51,039 nucleotides of DNA. It comes from Bacteroidales bacterium (GTDB lineage Bacteria > Bacteroidota > Bacteroidia > Bacteroidales > P3). Shown piece after piece: positions 1 to 7,718 of the stretch. The DNA lies in the NCBI GenBank assembly GCA_016281475.1, contig JAEEIS010000199.1:1-51039 (forward strand), given 5' to 3'. Below the pieces are notes generated by a model. That model saw only the letters and a list, made by a program, of their open reading frames with translations, was not told where the DNA came from and did no database searches. How positions within the stretch are numbered: position 1 is the first letter of the stretch; every line of letters starts with the position of its first letter. The translations under genes and the position numbers were made by a program.

Positions 1-1
1 C

Positions 2-1933
2 ATCTCCGGCTCGTCGGCACAGATAGCCGATGTGGTGGGTGACGACAGCTACCGTGCCATCTTCCCCGCCTCGTTGGTGACACCGGGCAGCAACATCACC
101 AACAGTGCCACCATACCTGTCACCCTGCCCGCCACACAGCGTTACCAGGTGGTGGGCGGACACCAGCGGGTGGATGCCCCGATGGGTGCCTACACCGACG
201 GCGGCACGTTGCAGTTTTATAACCTCTGCTCCATCGTGCATGTGGTGGTCAACAACAACACGGGCAGCGACATGACGCTCCGCAGCCTGAAGATGGAGAC
301 CGCCAACGCCATGCTGAGCGGCACGGGCGCCGCCACCATCAACGGCACTTCGGACGACGGCATCACCCTCGCGTCGGATGCCTCCCACTCGGTCTCCCTC
401 CGCCTGTCGGGAGCCACCAACGTGACGTTGGCTGCCGGAGCCCAGTCCGCCTTCGACATCTACGTCCCCTCCTTCGCCACGGACAATGTCACCCTCACCC
501 TTACCACCAATGATGGCTATTACTACGAGCTGACGAAAAGCAACGTAGCCCTGCGCCACAACACCTACACCACCGTCACCCTCAACGTAGACCAACTAAC
601 CCAAATCCTCGCTGCCGAGTTGGTGAGCGGCCCGACATTCAATCGAGCCATCCCTGAAAACGCTACAGCGGTAGTGTTTGAATACAATAGCTCAGTTTCC
701 TATGGTCGCATTCTCTCTTCCGTAGATTCTCCTGTTCCAATCTACGGCAACTTGGATGGTACCACATGGATTATTTCCACCGGTGCTGACATGATAAACG
801 CAAATCCGAACTGTCATTATTTATTTCGGCCACAATGGACTAATATTTATTTCAATTCGCTTATCGAAATAGATTTTGGGGATGGATTTAACACATCTAA
901 TGTAGTAGATATGAGTGGTATGTTCTATGGTTGTTGCAGCCTGACAAGCCTTGATGTTTCAAACTTTAATACCGACAACGTAACGAATATGAGCAACATG
1001 TTTTGGGGGTGTAACAGCCTGACAGACCTAGACGTATCGAGGTTCAACACCGAAAATGTAACTAGTATGGAAGGTATGTTTTGCGGATGTAATAATCTAA
1101 TAACCATAGATGTATCAGAATTCAACACCAGAAATGTGACGAGTATAGGCGCTATGTTTCATGGATGCAGCTCTCTGATAAGCCTTGACGTTACTCACTT
1201 CAACACTGAGAATTGTGAGTGGATGTCAGAAGTGTTTTCGTTCTGTAGCAGCTTGACAAGCCTTGACGTATCCAATTTTAATACTGAGAATGTAAGGTCT
1301 ATGTACGGAATGTTTTGGGGCTGTAGCGACTTGACGAGCCTTGACCTTTCCAACTTCAACACTGAAAATGTGACAAATATGGAGAGTATATTTTCTGGCT
1401 GTAGTAGCCTAACAAGCCTGAACATTTCCAACTTCAATACAGCAAATGTGACAGATATGGCATGGATGTTTAGGGAATGTGCTAGCCTAACCAGCTTAAA
1501 TTTATCACACTTCAATACAGAAAACGTTACGATGATGGAATACATGTTTTGGAACTGCAATAACCTGACTAATCTTAATCTATCCAGCTTTAATACAGAA
1601 AATGCATATGACATGATTGGTATGTTCTGCGGCTGTAACAACCTAACAAGATTAAACTTGGACAACTTTGACGTGAGCAGGGCCTTCAATTATACCTACA
1701 ATTACTACATCGCAGGAGTTCGTCAAATACGTATAGGAATATTTGATATTTGTAATAATATCTCCACTACTTCCAGTCAATGCACAATATTCTGTTCATC
1801 AACAGTTCAGGATGCAATTCTTGAACAGAATCCAAACTATAATCCCGATGATTTAGAAAACTATCCTTACTACTATTCAGGATTACCCACCAGCGGGGTT
1901 ACTTTCACTTGGCTGAGACCTACATCCAAGTAA
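2..1933 (+). CDS. Surface protein, fimbrillin-like N-part plus BspA-type (DUF285) repeats, 5' end outside window
   Basis: The frame is open from base 2, so the gene starts before the window; the GTG at 32 is not a convincing start. The first ~190 visible residues are Thr/Asn-rich beta-type sequence resembling the fimbrillin/Mfa-like domains of Bacteroidales surface proteins. From about base 885 follow ten 26-residue repeats (period 78 bp; the MF.GC-type position recurs at 920, 998, 1076, 1154, 1232, 1310, 1388, 1466, 1544 and 1622) with consensus SLTSLDVSNFNTENVT, the DUF285/BspA-like surface repeat. The last ~75 residues are a non-repeat cap. Probably exported and surface exposed, with a role in adhesion (inference). 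Base composition changes abruptly near base 640, from GC-rich upstream to AT-rich in the repeats, suggesting a recombinant gene. Confidence 0.8.
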   Translation: MSGSSAQIADVVGDDSYRAIFPASLVTPGSNITNSATIPVTLPATQRYQVVGGHQRVDAPMGAYTDGGTLQFYNLCSIVHVVVNNNTGSDMTLRSLKMETANAMLSGTGAATINGTSDDGITLASDASHSVSLRLSGATNVTLAAGAQSAFDIYVPSFATDNVTLTLTTNDGYYYELTKSNVALRHNTYTTVTLNVDQLTQILAAELVSGPTFNRAIPENATAVVFEYNSSVSYGRILSSVDSPVPIYGNLDGTTWIISTGADMINANPNCHYLFRPQWTNIYFNSLIEIDFGDGFNTSNVVDMSGMFYGCCSLTSLDVSNFNTDNVTNMSNMFWGCNSLTDLDVSRFNTENVTSMEGMFCGCNNLITIDVSEFNTRNVTSIGAMFHGCSSLISLDVTHFNTENCEWMSEVFSFCSSLTSLDVSNFNTENVRSMYGMFWGCSDLTSLDLSNFNTENVTNMESIFSGCSSLTSLNISNFNTANVTDMAWMFRECASLTSLNLSHFNTENVTMMEYMFWNCNNLTNLNLSSFNTENAYDMIGMFCGCNNLTRLNLDNFDVSRAFNYTYNYYIAGVRQIRIGIFDICNNISTTSSQCTIFCSSTVQDAILEQNPNYNPDDLENYPYYYSGLPTSGVTFTWLRPTSK

Positions 1934-1950
1934 GGCTACTACCATCCCTC

Positions 1951-1958
1951 TACTTTTG
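1951..1958 (+). promoter_or_regulatory. Possible -7 promoter box (TACTTTTG) for the ATPase gene
   Basis: TACTTTTG fits the Bacteroidota -7 consensus TAnnTTTG and lies just after the stop of the surface protein. No good TTTG box is seen 19 bp upstream. If used, the transcript to the ATPase start at 2196 would carry about 230 bases of hairpin-rich leader. Confidence 0.3.
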
Positions 1959-1966
1959 CAGTTTGC

Positions 1967-1983
1967 CCGTGCCGAAGGCACGG
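1967..1983. repeat. GAA-loop hairpin (7-bp stem)
   Basis: A perfect 7-bp inverted repeat, CCGTGCC and GGCACGG, is separated only by GAA. The same stem-GAA-stem design recurs at 2052-2068, 48202-48216, 21822-21834 and elsewhere in this window, with different stem sequences. Confidence 0.6.
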
Positions 1984-1993
1984 CATCCAATTA

Positions 1994-2068
1994 ACCCCAC
2001 ACTAAGCGTCCACAGGGAGCTCAGTGTGGGGTCTCCTGTCGACCCCGCCCTGCGTGTCGAAGACACGC
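1994..2068. repeat. Two-stem intergenic repeat, copy A
   Basis: A perfect 10-bp inverted repeat, ACCCCACACT (1994-2003) and AGTGTGGGGT (2023-2032), encloses 19 bases. It is followed 20 bases later by the hairpin GCGTGTC-GAA-GACACGC (2052-2068). A second copy with the same order, the same 19-base loop and an identical second hairpin core lies at 48141-48217. By hand alignment 33 of the first 40 bases match between the copies. Confidence 0.75.
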
Positions 2069-2101
2069 TACAAGCACTATATTCCCAGCAGCTTGCAAAG
2101 A

Positions 2102-2153
2102 TTGCTCTCCCGAGAGAGCAAAAAATGCGAAATTTGCTCTCCCGGGAGAGCAA
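2102..2153. repeat. Duplicated 20-bp palindrome upstream of the ATPase gene
   Basis: TTGCTCTCCCGGGAGAGCAA at 2134-2153 is a perfect 20-bp palindrome. A copy with one change in the right arm lies at 2102-2121, 32 bases upstream centre to centre. Paired palindromes 43 bases before a start codon could be a dimeric operator, or hairpins in the leader. Confidence 0.65.
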
Positions 2154-2195
2154 TAAATATCGTCTTTCGACGTTAATGCTCTAAACTAATTGATT

Positions 2196-3395
2196 ATGGA
2201 CGTATTGGTATCACAATTTAATCGTCGGCTGACGACTATTTCGTTAGATTTGGTTAGAGAGTGCATGAACGAAGTGGCTTGGGACGAAAGGCTGTCAGCC
2301 ATCATAGGGCCACGCGGTGTGGGCAAGACTACACTGATACTCCAGTATATAAAACAGCACTATGCCAATTGCCTCTCCGAAGTGTTGTATGCCACAGCCG
2401 AAAGTCTGTACTTCGCTCAAAACACACTAGTAGACTTGGCGGAACGATTCGTTACAAACGGGGGAAAACACCTATTCTTAGACGAAATTCACCGTTATCA
2501 GAACTGGAGTCGCGAAATAAAACTGATTTACGATACCTTCCCCGAACTGAAAGTAACCATTAGCGGCTCATCTTTGTTGCAGATTCTCAATTCAGAGGCC
2601 GACCTTTCGCGTCGTTGCATTTGGTATAATATGCAAGGGTTGTCCTTCCGCGAATTTCTTCAGTTTTATAAAGGAATCGACCTCCCAGTGTTCTCTCTCG
2701 ACAATATTATTCAAAAACCAGATGATGTATGTCGTAAAATCAATACACTGTGTCACCCTGTGCCATTGTTTCACGAATACCTTCAGGTAGGTTATTTCCC
2801 CTACTATTTAGAGGGCGAGAACAGATACTATGAACGTGTGGGGAATGTGATAGACTATGTAATTGGCACAGAACTGCCGATGGTATGCAAGGTGGAGACG
2901 GTGAACGTTCGCAAGCTACAGATGCTGCTAAATGTAGTGGCAGGACTTGTACCCTACGAAGTTGACATCAGCAAGATTGCACTGATGCTACAGTCTTCGC
3001 GTAATACGGTGATAACATATCTTAGGTATTTGTCCATGTCGAAAGTTATCAATTTGCTCTATTCGGACATCCAATCGCTAAAGAAAGTACAAAAGCCCGA
3101 TAAGATGTATTTGGAAAACCCCAATATGTTGTATGCCTTGTGTCTGGAAAAAGCGAATATAGGGACCGCAAGAGAGACATTTGTTGTTAATCAATTGGGA
3201 TACCGACATCGGATAGAGTACGGCAAAAAAAACGGCGATTTCAAGATTGATGGGAAATATGTGTTTGAAGTAGGTGGAGCAACTAAGAACTTTGACCAGG
3301 TGGCCGACATACCCGACTCATACATCTTAGCAGATGACATAGAATGGCCTGTGGGCAACAAGCTGCCGCTGTGGCTTGCCGGACTACTATACTGA
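2196..3395 (+). CDS. AAA-type ATPase with C-terminal DUF4143 domain
   Basis: A 399-residue protein of the Bacteroidota/archaeal ATPase family with an N-terminal AAA_14-like domain and a C-terminal DUF4143 domain. Walker A is GPRGVGKTT (residues 38-46) and Walker B is HLFLDEIHR (92-100). The C-terminal third has a winged-helix-like stretch, then a nuclease-fold-like pattern (GDFKIDGKYVFEVGG). The role of this family is unknown; members are common in accessory DNA. I chose the ATG at 2196 over a TTG six bases upstream. Composition is AT-rich, unlike the dcw genes. It lies downstream of palindromic repeats and the surface protein gene, and nothing suggests an operon with mnmA, which is on the other strand. 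Confidence 0.85.
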   Translation: MDVLVSQFNRRLTTISLDLVRECMNEVAWDERLSAIIGPRGVGKTTLILQYIKQHYANCLSEVLYATAESLYFAQNTLVDLAERFVTNGGKHLFLDEIHRYQNWSREIKLIYDTFPELKVTISGSSLLQILNSEADLSRRCIWYNMQGLSFREFLQFYKGIDLPVFSLDNIIQKPDDVCRKINTLCHPVPLFHEYLQVGYFPYYLEGENRYYERVGNVIDYVIGTELPMVCKVETVNVRKLQMLLNVVAGLVPYEVDISKIALMLQSSRNTVITYLRYLSMSKVINLLYSDIQSLKKVQKPDKMYLENPNMLYALCLEKANIGTARETFVVNQLGYRHRIEYGKKNGDFKIDGKYVFEVGGATKNFDQVADIPDSYILADDIEWPVGNKLPLWLAGLLY

Positions 3396-3404
3396 AGTAT
3401 ATGC

Positions 3405-3490
3405 TTGAATGTGTGAATGTGTTAACATGTGAATGTGTAAATCGATTAACTAATTAACACATTAACGAATTAACGTATTAATTAAAAATC
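3405..3490. repeat. Degenerate 8-bp spacer repeat between convergent genes
   Basis: The gap between the ATPase and mnmA is built of degenerate octamers (GTGTGAAT, GTGTTAAC, ATGTGAAT, GTGTAAAT, CGATTAAC, TAATTAAC, ACATTAAC, GAATTAAC). It resembles the short-period spacers in the dcw cluster but with period 8. No clear intrinsic terminator is visible here. Confidence 0.55.
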
Positions 3491-4750
3491 TCAATTCGCA
3501 ATCTGCCCGGTGGCGACGACGAGGTGGGCGTCGTTGTCGTAGATGGTGGCGTATTGGCCGGGGGCGATACCCTGGATGCGGACGTCGGAGAGGATGGAGA
3601 CACCTTGCTCTGTGCGAATGAGATGACCCTGCGCGAATTCGGGAGTGTGGCGTATCTTGAACTTCACATCTACGGGGTTACCGGCTTCTAGCTGCTCACT
3701 CCATAGGTCGTAGCTGAGGTAGTGGAAGTCGAGCAGGTCGACACGGTTGCCATATTGCGCGTCGGGGTCGTAGCCTTGCGACACATAGAGGACATTTTCT
3801 TCAATATCCTTCTTGACCACAAACCACGGGCCGCCACTCAGGAAGAGCCCTTTGCGCTGTCCGATGGTGTGAAACCAATAGCCGCGGTGGGTGCCCAGTA
3901 TCTTGCCAGTCTCCAGCTCAACAATCTTGCCCTCGCGCTCGCCAAGGTATCGGCGCAGGAAGTCGTTGTAGTTTATCTTGCCGAGGAAGCAGATGCCCTG
4001 CGAGTCCTTGCGGTCGGCGGAGGGGAGGTGGGCAGCGTGGGCTATGTCGCGCACCTCGCTTTTCATCATGCCGCCAATGGGGAACATCAGCTTGCTGATT
4101 TGTGCGTAGGAGAGCTGCGAAAGAAAGTCGGTCTGGTCTTTCACAGGGTCTTTGGCAGAAGCCAAGAAAGTGAAAGCCGGCGTGTCGCCGGTGACACTCA
4201 AATTTACTGCGCCAGCCATCCCCTCTTTAGAGGGGTGGTCGAAGACCGGGGTATGCTCATTGAATTGAGAATTGAGAATTGAGAATTGAGAATTGGCTGC
4301 TGCACTCGGATAATTTTCACTTTTCAATTTTAAATTTTCAATTCTAGCATAGTGCCCTGTGGCTATGCGGTCGAAGTCCTTGCCGCAACGCTGCTCGAAG
4401 GCACCGAACTTGATGAGCTTGTTGCACATCACGTCGGGATTGGGCGTGAGGCCCTTGCGCACCGACTCGATGGTATAGCTCACCACCCTCTCCCAATACT
4501 CCTTGTGCAGGTTCACCTCCTCGAAACGGCATCCGTAGCGGCGGGCAATATAGGCCACAATCTCCAAATCCTCCTCGGCCGGGCAATCAATATATCCCTC
4601 CGCATCCTCCATCCCTATGCGGATATAGAAAAGCGTAGGGTCGTAGCCCTGCTCCTTCAGCAGATGCACCACCACCGAGCTGTCCACCCCGCCTGACACC
4701 AATGCGGCGATACGGGGAGAATCATTCGTTTTCGATACCTTACTTTCCAT
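3491..4750 (-). CDS. mnmA: tRNA-specific 2-thiouridylase MnmA with an unusual in-frame insert
   Basis: MnmA activates U34 of Lys, Glu and Gln tRNAs with ATP and inserts sulfur. Seen: PP-loop SGGVDSS (residues 19-25), the first catalytic Cys in DVMCN (Cys109), TGHYARI (131-137), DPVKDQ (201-206) and the second Cys in QGICFLG (Cys254). The protein is 419 residues, longer than the usual 355-380. The excess lies at about residues 139-190, between TGHYARI and the KDQ motif, where MnmA normally has a short strand-turn. That stretch (bases ~4181-4336) is coded by intergenic-type repeat DNA: an AT-rich TTTTCAATTT tract, five 7-bp repeats and a GAA-loop hairpin. The frame stays open. Whether the insert is translated as a surface loop, or disrupts the enzyme, cannot be told here. 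Confidence 0.9.
   Translation of the reverse strand: MESKVSKTNDSPRIAALVSGGVDSSVVVHLLKEQGYDPTLFYIRIGMEDAEGYIDCPAEEDLEIVAYIARRYGCRFEEVNLHKEYWERVVSYTIESVRKGLTPNPDVMCNKLIKFGAFEQRCGKDFDRIATGHYARIENLKLKSENYPSAAANSQFSILNSQFNEHTPVFDHPSKEGMAGAVNLSVTGDTPAFTFLASAKDPVKDQTDFLSQLSYAQISKLMFPIGGMMKSEVRDIAHAAHLPSADRKDSQGICFLGKINYNDFLRRYLGEREGKIVELETGKILGTHRGYWFHTIGQRKGLFLSGGPWFVVKKDIEENVLYVSQGYDPDAQYGNRVDLLDFHYLSYDLWSEQLEAGNPVDVKFKIRHTPEFAQGHLIRTEQGVSILSDVRIQGIAPGQYATIYDNDAHLVVATGQIAN
4217..4256. repeat. CCCCTCT/GAA-loop double hairpin element, copy 1 (in mnmA)
   Basis: The pattern is CCCCTCTTTAGAGGGG followed by GGTC-GAA-GACC and CGGGGTATG. The same arrangement, with different small stems, is found at 5801-5843 and 21801-21843. 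This copy is translated as part of mnmA. Confidence 0.7.
4262..4296. repeat. 7-bp tandem repeat (GAATTGA x5) in mnmA coding sequence
   Basis: Five consecutive heptamers, four GAATTGA and a last GAATTGG, read on the plus strand. Seven is not a multiple of three, so a change of one unit would shift the mnmA frame. Confidence 0.75.
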
Positions 4751-4797
4751 TGAAAAATCAGTTCATTTTTTTGAGACACAACACGCCCTAATAAATG

Positions 4798-5718
4798 TCA
4801 CCGGCGGCACGCCGGTTTCAACACAATAATAGTCACAGCCGACAAGATAAGTACGATGCCTACAGCCAGCGTAAACGTAAACCGCTCGCCAAACACCAAG
4901 ATGCCTATCAACACCGCCGTGAGCGGCTCGAGGGCACCCAAGATGGCGGTAGTCGTCGACCCCACCAGCTTGGCAGCATACACCATCAGCACCAAAGCCA
5001 TGATGGCGGGCACTACGGCAAGCCACCCCACATAAAACCACCCCTCAAAACCCTTCGGCAGCGTCAGCGGCTCGCCCGACAGCCACGCATACGCCAGCAT
5101 CCCTAACGCACAATACAGCAGCACATAAAAGTTAATCTTAAACGACGACATCGGCAGCTCGCTACGGTTCACCACCACGATATAGAGCGCATACGACAGG
5201 GCCGACAACAGTACCAGCACCACCCCACACACAGGCAACGTCGCCGTGCCGTCGCCCCAATACAGCAGCGCCACCCCCACCAGCGACAGCGCGATAGACA
5301 CCACCGTGCGCCAGCCTGCACGCTCGTGAAAAAACACCGCCATCATCACCGCCGTCATCACCGGATAGGTAAACAAGATAGTCGATGCCACCCCCGCATC
5401 CATCAAGCGGAAACTGAAATAGAGCGTCAGCGACGAGACGATAAACAGCAGCCCCAACGCGGTGAGCGTGCCAAACTGCCCGCGCGACACCCGCAGACGC
5501 TCCCGCCTGCTGCGGGACGGAAGCCCGCGCGCGCACATCACCCCCGCCATTATCACCCATGCTAGCCCGAAGCGGTAAAACAGCACGCTGCTCGTAGGCA
5601 TCCCCTGCCCATAGAGCTTCAGCGCGCCCAACGGATTGGTACCATAGCACACCGCCGCCAGAACTCCGCAGAGCATCCCAAAGGCGGTACGTCTTCTCTG
5701 TGTGCCAAGGAAAGTCAT
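4798..5718 (-). CDS. EamA-family (DMT) transporter
   Basis: A 306-residue integral membrane protein with about ten hydrophobic segments arranged as two EamA repeats, typical of the drug/metabolite transporter superfamily (usual length 280-310). The N-terminal repeat begins LCGVLAAVCYGTNPLG; the second half carries the family-like stretch GALEPLTAVLIGILVFGE. The ATG at 5718 is well placed. The substrate cannot be predicted. It is followed 47 bases later by mnmA on the same strand, so the two could be co-transcribed. Confidence 0.85.
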   Translation of the reverse strand: MTFLGTQRRRTAFGMLCGVLAAVCYGTNPLGALKLYGQGMPTSSVLFYRFGLAWVIMAGVMCARGLPSRSRRERLRVSRGQFGTLTALGLLFIVSSLTLYFSFRLMDAGVASTILFTYPVMTAVMMAVFFHERAGWRTVVSIALSLVGVALLYWGDGTATLPVCGVVLVLLSALSYALYIVVVNRSELPMSSFKINFYVLLYCALGMLAYAWLSGEPLTLPKGFEGWFYVGWLAVVPAIMALVLMVYAAKLVGSTTTAILGALEPLTAVLIGILVFGERFTFTLAVGIVLILSAVTIIVLKPACRR

Positions 5719-5725
5719 AATATTT

Positions 5726-5885
5726 GGGATTAGGGGTTAGAGGTTAGTGAATTGAAAATTGAAACTATTGGGATTAGAGTTTAGAGATTATGTGCGTCAG
5801 CCCACCCCTCTTGAGAGGGGTACCGCGAAGCGGGGGGGGTATGTCACCTAACCTCTACTCCCTAACCTCTAACCTATTAACAATG
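5726..5885. repeat. Spacer with heptamer arrays and hairpin element, copy 2
   Basis: Heptamers run in phase from 5726 (GGGATTA, GGGGTTA, GAGGTTA, GTGAATT, GAAAATT). The centre holds TGTGCGTCAG (5791-5800) and the CCCCTCTTGAGAGGGG/CCGC-GAA-GCGG element (5801-5843). Inverted heptamers (CCTCTAA-type) follow to about 5880. This fills the gap between ftsZ and the EamA gene; no intrinsic terminator with a T-run was recognised. Confidence 0.65.
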
Positions 5886-7574
5886 TCAATCCACCGAAGT
5901 ATACAAATAAGAGTTAGGCTTTATCTTGCCGTCGGCCGTGACGCCAGGATTCTTCACTGCCGACTCCGACGAGTGCGCCGCCTGAAACAGCTGCTCGCCA
6001 GTCAGCTCCATGGGATTCATCGCCTCCACCTTGGCAGCTCCGTCGGCATGATTGCGCAGCAGGTCGTGCATCATCTTGATGCGCTCTGCGCGGCTCATAG
6101 TCTCCATCATCAGGCTCTCGGCCGTCGGCTGCGCCTGCTCTGCCTTTTCGTCGACAGGCCGACGCGTTGTCCTCTCCGTCGAAACGCCAGGCCTCTCGGC
6201 ATCAACCCCGCCCTGTTCCTTCTGCACGATGCGCATCCCGTCGTCGGCAGGCCTCTGCGGAGCGGAAGAAGCGGACTTCCTCTCCTCCTCCTCATACAGC
6301 GGTATCACATGCGGCGTAGGAGCTGGCTTCGTCTCCACCGCAGGCCTTGCGGGCTCGGCCGCAGGCTCCTTCACCACCCTGTCGGCCACATCCCACCTTT
6401 CGTCCCCAGGCCTAGTGTGCACCTCCGGCCTCTGCACAATATGCGGCTCCCCCGCCGGTGTGGGGGGCACGACCTTGGGAGTCTGCGCAGGCTCAGGCTC
6501 CGGCAGCTGGATTATCATCCCCTCGGGGCGCTCCTTCTGCTCAAAGCCCGTCGCTATCAGCGTAATCTTCACCCTGTCGCCCAGCGACTCGTCCTCGCCG
6601 GTGCCCCAGATGACGTTAGTCTCCGCACCCGTCTTCTGACCCAGATAGTCCGTGATGGCGCCCATCTCGTCCATCGTCGCCTTATTGTCGGGACCGTAGG
6701 AGAAATAGAGCAGCACATTCTTCGCGCCCGCAATGTCGTTGTCGTCCAGCAGCACCGAGGTGGCGGCCTGCTCCACGGCCTGCAGCGCGCGGTTCTCGCC
6801 CTCGCCCTCGCCGATGCCCATCAGGGCCGTGCCGCTATTCTCCATTACCGTGTTCACGTCGCGGAAGTCGATATTCACAAAAGCGTTCAGCGTGATAATC
6901 TCCGCAATGCCCTTCACGGCGGTCAGCAGCACGTCGTTCGCCATCGCGAAAGCGTCGGTAATCACCAGGTTGCCGTAGCCGCGCAGCTTCTCGTTGTTAA
7001 TCACCAGAATCGAGTCGACATGCTTGCGCAGCTCCTCCACGCCCTCCAGGGCCTGGCGCAGGCGCAGACGCCCCTCGAACTGGAACGGCGTAGTCACCAC
7101 CGCCACCACCAGAATGCGGCCATCCTCATCCATGTCGTCATCCTGCACCCTGACCTCCTTGGCGATGCGGGCAATCACCGGCGCCGCGCCAGTGCCGGTG
7201 CCGCCGCCCATGCCAGCGGTGATAAACACCATCTTGGTGTTATGCTCAAAAAGCTCCTTAATTTCCTGCTCTTTGCTCTCGGCGGCGCGACGGGCCTTGG
7301 CGGGGTCGTTGCCCGCGCCCATGCCCGAATGGCCCAGCGGCAGCTTGTTAGGCACTGGGCTGCCGTTCAGGGCCTTCATATCCGTATTGCAGACAATAAA
7401 GTCCACACCCGTGATGCCCTTGCGGAACATGTGGTTGACGGCGTTATTGCCGCCGCCGCCCACGCCCACCACCTTGATAAAAGAAGACTGGTTCAACGGC
7501 GAGTCGAACGCCAAAAATTGCGAATTATTATTATCATCCATCATATCCATATCATTTAAAATATTCATATCCAT
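5886..7574 (-). CDS. ftsZ: Cell division GTPase FtsZ
   Basis: The tubulin-like GTPase that forms the division ring. The globular domain begins at FIKVVGVGGGGNNAVN (residues 32-47), with NTDMKAL and the GTP signature GMGGGTGTGAAP. The T7 loop region (NIDFRDV) is present. At 562 residues it is longer than many FtsZ proteins because of a long, low-complexity Pro/Glu/Arg-rich linker (about residues 360-500), a feature of Bacteroidales FtsZ. The C-terminus (NSYLYTSVD) resembles the conserved tail of Bacteroides FtsZ, which binds FtsA. The start is M1 at 7574; in-frame ATGs two or more codons later are alternatives. It is the last gene of the dcw cluster, 144 bases after ftsA. Confidence 0.97.
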   Translation of the reverse strand: MDMNILNDMDMMDDNNNSQFLAFDSPLNQSSFIKVVGVGGGGNNAVNHMFRKGITGVDFIVCNTDMKALNGSPVPNKLPLGHSGMGAGNDPAKARRAAESKEQEIKELFEHNTKMVFITAGMGGGTGTGAAPVIARIAKEVRVQDDDMDEDGRILVVAVVTTPFQFEGRLRLRQALEGVEELRKHVDSILVINNEKLRGYGNLVITDAFAMANDVLLTAVKGIAEIITLNAFVNIDFRDVNTVMENSGTALMGIGEGEGENRALQAVEQAATSVLLDDNDIAGAKNVLLYFSYGPDNKATMDEMGAITDYLGQKTGAETNVIWGTGEDESLGDRVKITLIATGFEQKERPEGMIIQLPEPEPAQTPKVVPPTPAGEPHIVQRPEVHTRPGDERWDVADRVVKEPAAEPARPAVETKPAPTPHVIPLYEEEERKSASSAPQRPADDGMRIVQKEQGGVDAERPGVSTERTTRRPVDEKAEQAQPTAESLMMETMSRAERIKMMHDLLRNHADGAAKVEAMNPMELTGEQLFQAAHSSESAVKNPGVTADGKIKPNSYLYTSVD

Positions 7575-7718
7575 ACAATTGCCCCATCAACAGCAAATTA
7601 TTTCAAAATGTAAAAATACCACTTTATTTCCAAACAGTTAGTTAGACGTCCATTTGTTTATCAACATGTTATGAACAAAATGCCTCCCATTAGCAGGAAC
7701 AACACTGATTTTCAAACA

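Larger units (their letters stand above)
4181..4336. repeat. Intergenic-type repeat segment inside mnmA
   Basis: Composite insert in the mnmA reading frame. From high to low coordinate: AT-rich TTTTCAATTT-like sequence (about 4315-4342), a 7-bp array (4262-4296), then a hairpin element (4217-4256) that also occurs in two intergenic regions (5801-5843, 21801-21843). The boundaries are estimates from where MnmA family sequence stops and resumes. Confidence 0.7.

Noticed and set aside
5790..7559. 589-codon plus-strand frame opposite ftsZ
   Set aside because: The translation is Arg/His/Leu-rich low-complexity sequence with no signature; ftsZ on the other strand is certain.
7655..7685. TTATCAACA as a DnaA box / origin signal near ftsA-ftsZ
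   Set aside because: A single near-match in an AT-rich gap, without a cluster or an origin-type neighbourhood.
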